Shown: positions 1 to 6,660 of the stretch, one piece after another | Layout: each line of letters opens with the position of its first letter | Numbering within the stretch: the stretch's first letter is position 1 | NCBI GenBank assembly: GCA_964524145.1 | Contig: CAZGCA010000070.1 | Coordinates: 1 to 31,818, forward strand | Reading direction: 5' to 3' | DNA length: 31,818 nt | DNA from: CAZGCA01 sp964524145 | GTDB lineage: Bacteria > Hydrogenedentota > CAZGCA01 | The notes under the pieces: generated by a model | Told to the model about the DNA's origin: nothing | What the model saw: only the letters and a program-made list of their open reading frames with translations | The model's database searches: none | Translations under genes and position numbers: made by a program

Positions 1-45
1 TGACTCATAATCAGCGGGTCGTAGGTTCGAGTCCTACTGGGCCCA
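1..45 (+). tRNA. tRNA with CAU anticodon, 3' part only
   Basis: The window opens inside a tRNA. The anticodon loop is at 4-10 with CAT at 6-8, and the 3' anticodon strand (11-15) pairs with what remains of the 5' strand. A 5-nt variable loop follows at 16-20. The T-arm is GTAGG (21-25), loop TTCGAGT, CCTAC (33-37). The acceptor strand TGGGCCC is at 38-44 and the discriminator A at 45. CCA is not encoded. CAU can be elongator Met, initiator Met or Ile2 (lysidine-modified); the visible part resembles Ile2 genes, but without the D-arm and 5' acceptor strand this stays open. Confidence 0.9.
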
Positions 46-172
46 CAACTTATTGGTAGTTAAGCATGTACAAGCCTGCTAGCACTGCTCCTCCAGCACC
101 CTGAGCGCCAGAATCCGCAGAGTTGAACTTTCAACGCCCAACAAGGTACGGTAAGAAGCGTGCTTGTCTTGC

Positions 173-412
173 GGGCAACCGTGTCTCGTATGTGCGCGTG
201 TTGTGGATTATCCCTGCATCACAACTAACTGTTGCGTCATTCATTAGGCTTCTCCGACACAAGACCATCCGTTTCGTAAGTGCAGGGTAAGTGCCAAAAT
301 CTGCGCGAAATCGGGGCATTTCTGACGGGTTATGCATCACAACTATCCGGGTTAGGATAGGCCTCGGGCACACACCATAAGGCGCTCTGGGTGGAACTTA
401 GAACGTTCGCGT
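173..412 (+). repeat. Diverged dispersed repeat, copy 1
   Basis: This stretch aligns in the same orientation with 27253-27487. The core (272-412) is roughly three-quarters identical by eye to 27346-27487; the left part is weaker but shares the GTATGTGCG and ACTGTTGC blocks. Both copies carry TCGTAAGTGCA, three variable bases, then TAAGTGCCA, and both keep a small hairpin, TATCC (344-348) and GGATA (355-359), around a different 6-nt loop. No convincing protein is encoded. It starts 8 nt behind the stop codon of the minus-strand dockerin remnant. Between the tRNA end and this repeat (46-172) I see only a 6-bp inverted repeat around 122-135. Confidence 0.7.
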
Positions 413-419
413 TGTCGAT

Positions 420-608
420 CTAGGTCGCGATCCCTAATGCGGTGTTGATGACCAGTTGGACGTCGATGGCGTTGACGGTGCCATCACCGTTGATCTCGCA
501 GTCGCAGCCTGTGTTAATGCTCAAGGCGTCGTTGATCGCACACTGCCCATCTGTTGAACTGGATTGACAAACGTAGGAGGCAAAGTAAGGGATCCGCACG
601 CACGGCGC
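420..608 (-). pseudogene. Remnant of a dockerin-like C-terminal domain
   Basis: Read on the minus strand, 608 to 420 is an open frame of 62 codons ending in TAG (422-420), closed upstream by TGA at 611-609. No ATG start is visible. The translation contains CDCEINGDGTVNAIDVQLVI followed by NTALGIAT and the stop. The NGDGxVNAxDVQLVxN pattern is the calcium-binding dockerin-like half-repeat found at the C-terminus of many exported proteins in Planctomycetes- and Hydrogenedentes-type genomes. The preceding residues (YVCQSSSTDGQC) look like an inter-repeat linker. I read it as the tail of a larger exported protein whose body has been lost or interrupted. A frameshift in the assembly is the alternative. 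Confidence 0.6.
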
Positions 609-681
609 TCACTAATTGTCGTTGGCAGTCATCTGGAACAGGGTTCTCCGCGAAACTTGCAGAAGTTGCGCAACCAGTGAC

Positions 682-1011
682 TCAGCTTTGCTGTGGCGGC
701 GGTTCGATCTCGACTCCGCTCTTCTTGACAGCCAGACCAGGATTGAGCAGTTCCCGTAGATCTTTGTAAGCGCGGAATCGCACAACCTTTTTCCGCGGAA
801 CATTGACCTTCTCGCCAGTACGCGGATTGCGTGCGACGCGAGCTGCTCGTGTGCGCACACGTAGCACCCCAAGCCCTGGTAGAACAAACTCCTTGTTGGT
901 GAGAAGCTGTTTCCGCGCCAGCTCCACGAGACCGTCGTAGAACCGGTTCACGTTAGCCTTTGATATCCCCGCAGACCTCATTATCCCCTCAATCATCTGG
1001 TCCCGCTTCAT
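682..1011 (-). CDS. HU/IHF-family DNA-binding protein
   Basis: Predicted 109-residue histone-like protein that binds and bends DNA as a dimer in the nucleoid. The N-terminal helical part (residues 1-45, containing GISKANVNRFYDGL) and the beta-arm signature ARNPRTGEKV followed by a Pro-rich turn are typical of the HU family. A roughly 15-residue acidic/proline tail (SGVEIEPPPQQS) extends past the usual 90-residue length. The frame is open to a TTG at 1026, but the ATG at 1011 is preferred because GGAGGTGGG lies at the right distance upstream on the minus strand. A TATAAT-type promoter lies about 65 bp before the start. It is transcribed away from the LacI gene and is probably unrelated to the sugar operon. 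Confidence 0.92.
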   Translation of the reverse strand: MKRDQMIEGIMRSAGISKANVNRFYDGLVELARKQLLTNKEFVLPGLGVLRVRTRAARVARNPRTGEKVNVPRKKVVRFRAYKDLRELLNPGLAVKKSGVEIEPPPQQS

Positions 1012-1075
1012 TCGTCCCACCTCCAACGCAACTTCGACCGCCCCAGTTCACAGAAATGATCTCTCCTGCCTCGAC

Positions 1076-1105
1076 ATTATAGTCTTGCTGCGGGATCCGA
1101 ATCAA
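1076..1105 (-). promoter_or_regulatory. Sigma-70-like promoter of the HU gene
   Basis: On the minus strand a perfect TATAAT (1081-1076) is preceded 18 nt upstream by TTGATT (1105-1100). This predicts a start near 1069 and a leader of about 58 nt to the ATG at 1011. Confidence 0.55.
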
Positions 1106-1627
1106 CCAAGACCGTTGACGTTCTGCTGCCACGTAGACACCGAGTGAATAATCTTCCATACCTTGATCCAGTGCTCAAAGCTATGCTGGGACTCCAGGTA
1201 GTTGACATCCCAGAGAAGGTGGAGCAAACGCATGGCAGCAGGACTGACCGCCTACCGCATGCAATGGGATTCGAGACAGCGCCCTCATTTTGCGTAACGC
1301 TGGACAGACACCCCCGGGTTATGACACTGGTGTTACTCTGTCCAATCAACACACCGGAAATCACTGTTTAGATTCGACGTTCAGGCGCAGTTGGCTGACA
1401 TCGGTGCCAGATATTCCCCTGGGCGATGGCGGCGTCAAGCGGAATGCAGGAACACACTGCGCGATGCGAGTTTGTGTGTGCACGCCTGCAATATTTGCAC
1501 CCCAGTGGTGTCATAATACGCTAACGAAAGGCATCTTATGGCTCATCGCCGTGATTTGCGCTCTCTCGAGACCGGGGAGACCTTAGCGAGGCTGCTACCC
1601 ACAACGCAGGAACGGCCGCTTTTTTAC
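1106..1627. other. Gene-free region between HU and LacI genes
   Basis: The two genes are divergent and about 700 bp apart. The small open frames here (for example 1144-1371 and 1290-1586 on the plus strand) have no ribosome-binding site I trust and no recognisable motif. The only supported element inside is the operator-like palindrome at 1396-1409. Confidence 0.5.
1396..1409. promoter_or_regulatory. Upstream LacI-type operator-like site
   Basis: TGACATCGGTGCCA is an imperfect palindrome with the central CG typical of LacI-family operators. It matches the site at 1662-1675 in 13 of 14 positions, and the matching stops at the edges of the 14-mer. Its centre is 266 bp from that of the downstream site, so looping by a tetrameric or paired repressor is possible. 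Confidence 0.45.
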
Positions 1628-1656
1628 TTGACATTCCGGACCACTCATGGTAGACT
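1628..1656 (+). promoter_or_regulatory. Sigma-70-like promoter of the LacI gene
   Basis: A perfect TTGACA (1628-1633), a 17-nt spacer and TAGACT (1651-1656) predict a transcription start near 1663-1665. That falls inside the operator-like palindrome, which suggests autorepression. A second TTGACA (1661-1666) overlaps the operator but has no good -10 behind it. Confidence 0.6.
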
Positions 1657-1661
1657 ATTAT

Positions 1662-1675
1662 TGACATCGATGCCA
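1662..1675. promoter_or_regulatory. LacI-type operator-like site over the transcription start
   Basis: TGACATCGATGCCA is palindromic in 6 of 7 base pairs around a central CG. It sits 5 bp after the -10 box and 33 bp before the LacI start codon, the usual place for an autorepression operator. The sister site is at 1396-1409. Confidence 0.55.
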
Positions 1676-1707
1676 CCGCGTATTACAGAAGCGACCCGGG
1701 AGACGAG

Positions 1708-2796
1708 ATGTCCACAATTTATGATGTTGCGAAGAAGGCCGGAGTCTCTCCGAGCACCGCGGCGCGGGTGCTGCGCAACAAAGGGTCGGCGAGCGCGAAG
1801 GCGCGTAAGGCTGTCCTGCGGGCTTCCAAACAGTTGGGGTATGTTCCAAACGCGACCGCGCGCAACCTCAGATTGCAGCGGAGCCGCACGATAGGAATGC
1901 TCTGCTGGGACATCAGCCATGCTGTTCCGGGCCTTATGATGCGGGGAGCGTTCGATGCCTGCCATCCGGAAGGATACCACTTCATGTTTGGGAACTCCTA
2001 CGATATACCGGAAGAGGGTATAGCGTTGCTCGAGACGTTCCGCCAGAACAAGGTAGTGGGCGTCATTGTGATGGTCCCGATGCGAGAAGAGAGCGAGCTC
2101 AACTCGGCGCTGGTTGAAACTGCGTCCGCCGGTATCCCGATGGTGCTCCTGGAGCGGGCTCCCGACGGGCTCGACGCGGACGAGGTCGTCGTAAGCGACT
2201 GGGTCAAGGCCGGCAGGGATGCCGTCGAGCACCTGGTCTCCCTCGGGCACGAGAGGATCGCGATGATCGCTGGCACCGAAGGGATTTTAACCGGCGATGA
2301 TCGCGTGGCGGGTTACCGGCAGGCGATGGCGGCTCACGGCCTCAGCGTGGGCGACGCTTATCTAGTCCGATGCGATTTCAGCGATTTCACGGAAGCGGGC
2401 GGCGAAAGAGCTATGCGCCGGCTGCTCGAGTTGCCGGTTCCGCCCACAGCGGTTTTTACCGCAACCGACATGATGGCGCTGGGCGCGGTCAAGGCGTGCC
2501 GGCAGCGTGGTGTGAGAGTGCCGGAAGACATCTCATTGGTAGGGACCGGCATCGACGACATGGCATATGCACGGCTTGTAAGACCGCGGCTGACACTCAT
2601 GTCCATGCCCTATTACGAGGCAGGCCGCGCGGCCGGGGCCCGGTTGCTGGCCCGGATCCGTGGGAACAACGGGCCGCGGCAGACGATCATGCTTGAATCG
2701 AAGCTCGTCGTGAGGGAATCAACCGCAACACCGAGAAAGGAGGTGTTCAACGAAGCGAAAGAACCGGTCACGAACGGCGCAGGAGGAAACAGGTAG
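1708..2796 (+). CDS. LacI-family transcriptional regulator
   Basis: A 362-residue repressor of the LacI/GalR type. Residues 1-55 form the helix-turn-helix and hinge helix (STIYDVAKKAGVSPSTAARV, then LGYVPNATARNL). Residues 61-345 are the periplasmic-binding-like sensor that binds a sugar and dimerises; ERIAMIAG and the TAVFTATDMMALGAVKA segment are family signatures. The ATG at 1708 has GGGAG about 8 nt upstream. It is the first plus-strand gene and precedes the pseudopilin and sugar operon, so it is the likely local regulator. The inducer cannot be read from the sequence. A roughly 20-residue polar tail (Lys/Glu/Gly-rich) follows the sensor domain. Confidence 0.95.
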   Translation: MSTIYDVAKKAGVSPSTAARVLRNKGSASAKARKAVLRASKQLGYVPNATARNLRLQRSRTIGMLCWDISHAVPGLMMRGAFDACHPEGYHFMFGNSYDIPEEGIALLETFRQNKVVGVIVMVPMREESELNSALVETASAGIPMVLLERAPDGLDADEVVVSDWVKAGRDAVEHLVSLGHERIAMIAGTEGILTGDDRVAGYRQAMAAHGLSVGDAYLVRCDFSDFTEAGGERAMRRLLELPVPPTAVFTATDMMALGAVKACRQRGVRVPEDISLVGTGIDDMAYARLVRPRLTLMSMPYYEAGRAAGARLLARIRGNNGPRQTIMLESKLVVRESTATPRKEVFNEAKEPVTNGAGGNR

Positions 2797-2852
2797 ACGC
2801 AGGAACTTCATGTTGCATGCTTGGCGTGTAACGACACAGGAGGATTTGAACA

Positions 2853-3872
2853 ATGTTGTGTAGCCGAACAAGCAGAGGGTTTACGCTGATCGAGCTTCTG
2901 GTGGTCATAGCGATCATCGGTATACTGGCAGCGATCCTGTTGCCGGCGCTCGCTCGAGCGAGAGAAGCAGCGCGGCGTGCAAGCTGTGCGAACAACCTCA
3001 AGCAGTGGGGTGTGGTCCTGAAGATGTATACCAACGAATGGAACGGTCGATTCCCGCCCGAGGCGTACGGTCCGCCGTGCAGGCCGGGAGTCGGAAGCAC
3101 CGTGGCGAACTTGAGCATTGGCGGTGGTCCCAACATGTTTGCCCTGTACCCGGAGTATTGTACCGATCCTTCCATACTGCTGTGCCCGTCGAGTCCGGCA
3201 GGGACCGATCCGGCCAAAGTGTTCGTAGCGGCCAGAGCGGAGGATGGATATGACCCGGAGGCATTCTACCCCTGCGAGGTAATGAAGCACAAGTACCCTG
3301 ATGGATGGATTGATCCACCGGCCCACTACGACTATTATGCCTGGACGATCGTCAGCGATGCCAACTACAGTGGATGGTTCGGCGCGTTTGGTGCCGCGAC
3401 CCTCATGCAGCCGATGGAAGCCTTGATGCGGGTGGAGGATTCTGACCTCACTATCAATTCTACCGCCGTGGCCTTCATAGGAGCCTCCGGGGTCACAAAT
3501 GCCTCGGAAAACATGGGAACCGGCTCACGCGGCACGGCGGTTTTCAACAGCTACGTTCCGCCAAGTCTGACCATTACAGGCTTCGTGCCCGCAGGCAATA
3601 CGGTGTACCGGTTGCGCGAGGGTATCGAGCGGTTTATGATCACCGATATCAACAACCCCGCTGGTTCCGCCATGGCGCAGTCGGAGGTTCCCGTGATGAG
3701 GGACAAAGCGGAGACCGGGCAGGCAGGCAACAATCCAGCGCCGTCGAAACGGACTCGATTCAACCACATCCCGGGAGGCTGCAACGTTCTGTATATGGAC
3801 GGTCACGTCGAATTCATCAAGTATCCGGGTAAGTTCCCGGTTAGCGAGGGAGCGTGCGTGTTCGGTAAGTAA
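2853..3872 (+). CDS. Pseudopilin-like protein with prepilin N-terminus (DUF1559 / H-X9-DG type)
   Basis: A 339-residue protein with a type IV prepilin/type II secretion N-terminus: a short basic leader, then G|FTLIELLVVIAIIGILAA. Cleavage after the Gly by a prepilin peptidase is expected, giving a methylated N-terminal Phe. A long helix with REAARRASCANNLKQ follows, as in DUF1559 proteins. The end carries the LYMDGHVEF motif (DGHV about 25 residues from the C-terminus) found in the large families of such proteins in PVC-type bacteria. The start at 2853 has AGGAGG at a good distance. These proteins are often encoded beside LacI regulators and polysaccharide enzymes. They are thought to sit in the cell envelope, but their exact job is not known. 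Confidence 0.92.
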   Translation: MLCSRTSRGFTLIELLVVIAIIGILAAILLPALARAREAARRASCANNLKQWGVVLKMYTNEWNGRFPPEAYGPPCRPGVGSTVANLSIGGGPNMFALYPEYCTDPSILLCPSSPAGTDPAKVFVAARAEDGYDPEAFYPCEVMKHKYPDGWIDPPAHYDYYAWTIVSDANYSGWFGAFGAATLMQPMEALMRVEDSDLTINSTAVAFIGASGVTNASENMGTGSRGTAVFNSYVPPSLTITGFVPAGNTVYRLREGIERFMITDINNPAGSAMAQSEVPVMRDKAETGQAGNNPAPSKRTRFNHIPGGCNVLYMDGHVEFIKYPGKFPVSEGACVFGK

Positions 3873-3935
3873 GACGGCGCCCGCGTTTGTCGGCAGGTCC
3901 GGCAGAACGCTGATAGAGAGATGTATTAGTAGGAA

Positions 3936-3973
3936 GGTTGGAACAGGGGGTTAAGCAATCCTCTGTTCCAACC
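3936..3973 (+). terminator. 17-bp hairpin between pseudopilin and transporter genes
   Basis: GGTTGGAACAGGGGGTT (3936-3952) pairs with AATCCTCTGTTCCAACC (3957-3973) around the tetraloop AAGC. All 17 positions pair, two of them as G-U. It starts 63 bp after the pseudopilin stop. The following bases (GGTTTCCCC) are not a T-run, so it may be a weak or factor-assisted terminator, a 3'-end stabiliser or a processing site that sets different pilin and transporter mRNA levels. A separate 8-bp palindrome TCACGTGA lies at 4005-4012. Confidence 0.6.
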
Positions 3974-4096
3974 GGTTTCCCCAATACGGTAGAGTCCTCA
4001 TCGTTCACGTGATACCATTATCCCAATGGTGCTTGCGTAGTGTGCATTGGTGTGCTAAACCGGGGCGCTGTGAGAGACGTCAGACAATCGAACAAG

Positions 4097-6640
4097 ATGA
4101 GCAAAGCGAATGGGGTGGTCATATGCGGGCTGATCTTGTTGGTCGCTGCATTAACCCCGGCTGTTGGTGAAGCACAAGCCGCCGAGCGTGACGGGCCGGG
4201 CCGGAACACGATACCGGACAGGGTCGAACTTGTTCTATCGCAAGAGAGCCGCGGGGTGCAGGTGCTCGGCATCCCGTGGAACGACACACGGCACTCGTTT
4301 GCGAAGTCGAACCGTCGCGTTTTCAGCAGGTTCCTCGAGACCCACCCTCACATCAAGCCGGTTCCGACACAGGGCGCTCGACTGACCGGCCCGGAGAACG
4401 ATTCGCACATATTGATGGCGATAGCTGCGGGAAACGCGCCATACGTCTTCTATTTGAATTCCCACCAGCTTCAGCGTTACGTCGAACAAAATCTCGTTAT
4501 GCCGTTGGACGACTTTATCCAGGAGTCGAACTGGAAGCCGTACCGGAAACTGCCGCCCGCCTTGCCGGACGCTACGCGGTACGGCGGCAAGGTCTACGCG
4601 CTGCCGCACTCGTACACGACCTACGCGCTTGTCTACCGCAAAGACCTGTTCGAGAAGGCAGGCATCTCGGGACCGCCGGAAACCTGGGACGAGCTTTTCG
4701 AATACGCCAGGAAACTGTCGCAAAAGCGCGCCACTCTCACGAAAGGATGGCAGAAGGAGAAAGAGTTTGACGTTTGGGGGTTGCAGATCAGGGTCGGGCA
4801 CTCGGCGGCGTTCTACTTCGCACCTTTCGTGTGGCAAGCCGGAGGAGACATGATTCGAGAGACACCGGACGGGTGGCGCGTTGGGTTCGATTCGCCGGGC
4901 GGCGTTGAAGCGTTGAAGTTCTACCAGCGATTGCGTTGGACGCCCTGGGAACGGGACGATGTGCGGTATAAAGGTGTCGTATACGTGTGCGATCAGACCC
5001 TACAACCCGAACAATCGCTGCGTCGCGGATTCGTGGCGATGGACATAGCCAATCCGCTCGATTACACCAAGTTTGAGGCGGCGGCGGGCCTCGGCATGCG
5101 TGAGATCGGCATAGCCCCGTTGCCGGCGGGTCCAGCGGGTTCAGCGGGTATCATGAAAGCCCGTTTTCTTGCCATCAACAGCCAGATAAAGGATGAGGCA
5201 CAGCGGCGAGCCGCATGGGAGTTCATCGAGTTCATGTGCAGCGAGGAAGCCGCGCGGGTGCGTACCGAGACGTTTGTCCGTCTCGGACAACCGCACATCT
5301 TGCATCCTGATGACCTGAAGATGTTCGGGTACGAGGATTACTACGAGGATCTGGATCCCGAATGGCGGGCCATGTACGAAAAGGTCGAAAAGGTGGCCCG
5401 GCTCGAGCCGCACGTGCCCGGGTACGAAGTGATCAGCACGTCCGAGCTCCGTGCGCCCATCGAGAAGGTGCTCCTTGCCGGGCCAAACGTCGACCCGGAG
5501 GCCGAGCTGAAACGGTGCGCCGAACGGGCAAACTCAATCATTCTGGGTGAACAAGACCCCGCCAAACGCCGATTGTTCATTGTGATGGCGTGCACCGTAT
5601 TGGTTGGAGGTATTGCCGGCAGCATATATGCCGTCAGGAAGTACATGGCGACGATTGTCAAGACTTCTTCGCCCGCACGGCCCGGCCGGTACACCTTTGC
5701 CAGGCACCGCACGACGATGGTTACCGGTTTGCTCCTGCTGTTACCTGCCGCGGCACTCATAATTGTGTGGTCGTACGTGCCGATGGTGAGAGGACTGAAG
5801 ATAGCGTTTTTCGATTACCGTTTGTTCGGCGAGAGCGAGTTCGTCGGGTTGAAGAACTTCATCGACATCTTTTCGCAACCGTCTTTTTGGAGAGTGCTTC
5901 TCACAACGGTGAAATTCGTCGGCTTGAGCATAGGGCTGGGATTCCTGGTTCCGATCATGGTCGCCATTCTGCTCTCGGAGGTGCCGCGCGGCAAGTACGC
6001 GTTTCGCACCATCTATTACCTGCCCGCGGTGGTTTCCCCGGTGGTGATGCTGATGTTGTGGAAGTCCATGATCTTCCTGCCCGCCGATACAGGCTGGCTC
6101 AACCAGATTCTGCTCGGCACGGTGAACCCAGCCGGCGAGTTCCTGGGCAACGCCATCGGGTTGGGACGGCCGTTGTTCCAAATAGACTATCTGAAATGGT
6201 TTCTGGACCCGCGATTGGCGATGTTCTGCATAATCATTCCGGGGATATGGGCGCATGCCGGGCCCGGCAGCATAATCTACATTGCTGCACTGCGATCGAT
6301 TCCAGACGCCCATTACCAGGCTGCGGAGGTCGATGGCGCGGGCTTCTTTCGCAAGCTGCGTTACGTTGCCATACCGTTCCTGTCTCCCCTTATCATGATC
6401 AACTTCATCGGTGCGTTCATCGGCGGGTTCCGCGCGGCGCAGAACATCCTGATAATGACGGAAGGCGGTCCCATGAACGCGACGCGCACGCTTGCGCTCG
6501 AGATATTCTATGACGCGTTCGTCTACATGAAATACGGTTACGCGACTGCGATGGGTTGGGTGATGGGAGCCATGCTCATAGGTTTTACGGTATGGAACAT
6601 CCGGATTCTGAGCAAGGTCCAGTTTTCGCGTGCGGGCTAG
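4097..6640 (+). CDS. Fused solute-binding protein and MalF-type ABC permease
   Basis: An 847-residue sugar-import protein of the CUT1 type. Order of parts: signal sequence (1-29, MSKANGVVICGLILLVAAL then an AEA-type cleavage region), an extracytoplasmic solute-binding domain (about 40-470; TWDELFEYARKLS and RRAAWEFIEFMCSEEAA are typical), one membrane helix (493-512), a basic cytoplasmic linker, then a MalF-like permease (about 540-847) with the EAA-loop motif AAEVDGAGFFRKL that docks the ATPase. In most CUT1 systems binding protein and permease are separate. The frame is open to a GTG at 4040, but the ATG at 4097 puts the signal peptide at the N-terminus; neither has a strong ribosome-binding site. 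No ATPase gene follows. Confidence 0.9.
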   Translation: MSKANGVVICGLILLVAALTPAVGEAQAAERDGPGRNTIPDRVELVLSQESRGVQVLGIPWNDTRHSFAKSNRRVFSRFLETHPHIKPVPTQGARLTGPENDSHILMAIAAGNAPYVFYLNSHQLQRYVEQNLVMPLDDFIQESNWKPYRKLPPALPDATRYGGKVYALPHSYTTYALVYRKDLFEKAGISGPPETWDELFEYARKLSQKRATLTKGWQKEKEFDVWGLQIRVGHSAAFYFAPFVWQAGGDMIRETPDGWRVGFDSPGGVEALKFYQRLRWTPWERDDVRYKGVVYVCDQTLQPEQSLRRGFVAMDIANPLDYTKFEAAAGLGMREIGIAPLPAGPAGSAGIMKARFLAINSQIKDEAQRRAAWEFIEFMCSEEAARVRTETFVRLGQPHILHPDDLKMFGYEDYYEDLDPEWRAMYEKVEKVARLEPHVPGYEVISTSELRAPIEKVLLAGPNVDPEAELKRCAERANSIILGEQDPAKRRLFIVMACTVLVGGIAGSIYAVRKYMATIVKTSSPARPGRYTFARHRTTMVTGLLLLLPAAALIIVWSYVPMVRGLKIAFFDYRLFGESEFVGLKNFIDIFSQPSFWRVLLTTVKFVGLSIGLGFLVPIMVAILLSEVPRGKYAFRTIYYLPAVVSPVVMLMLWKSMIFLPADTGWLNQILLGTVNPAGEFLGNAIGLGRPLFQIDYLKWFLDPRLAMFCIIIPGIWAHAGPGSIIYIAALRSIPDAHYQAAEVDGAGFFRKLRYVAIPFLSPLIMINFIGAFIGGFRAAQNILIMTEGGPMNATRTLALEIFYDAFVYMKYGYATAMGWVMGAMLIGFTVWNIRILSKVQFSRAG

Positions 6641-6660
6641 GGCAAGAGTGAGATACGAGT

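Noticed and set aside
131..373. 80-codon minus-strand frame inside repeat copy 1
   Set aside because: The frame is not preserved in copy 2, there is no ribosome-binding site, and the conserved blocks do not keep a reading frame.
173..412. Repeat copies as integron attC sites, since they follow stop codons
   Set aside because: The element is longer than typical attC sites and I could not find a matched RYYYAAC/GTTRRRY pair at its ends in both copies. No integrase is visible.
1144..1371. 75-codon plus-strand frame between the HU and LacI genes
   Set aside because: No ribosome-binding site, no motif, and no support from neighbours.
1538..1894. 118-codon plus-strand frame overlapping the LacI start
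   Set aside because: It runs through the promoter and the helix-turn-helix region of the LacI gene in another frame and has a shadow composition.
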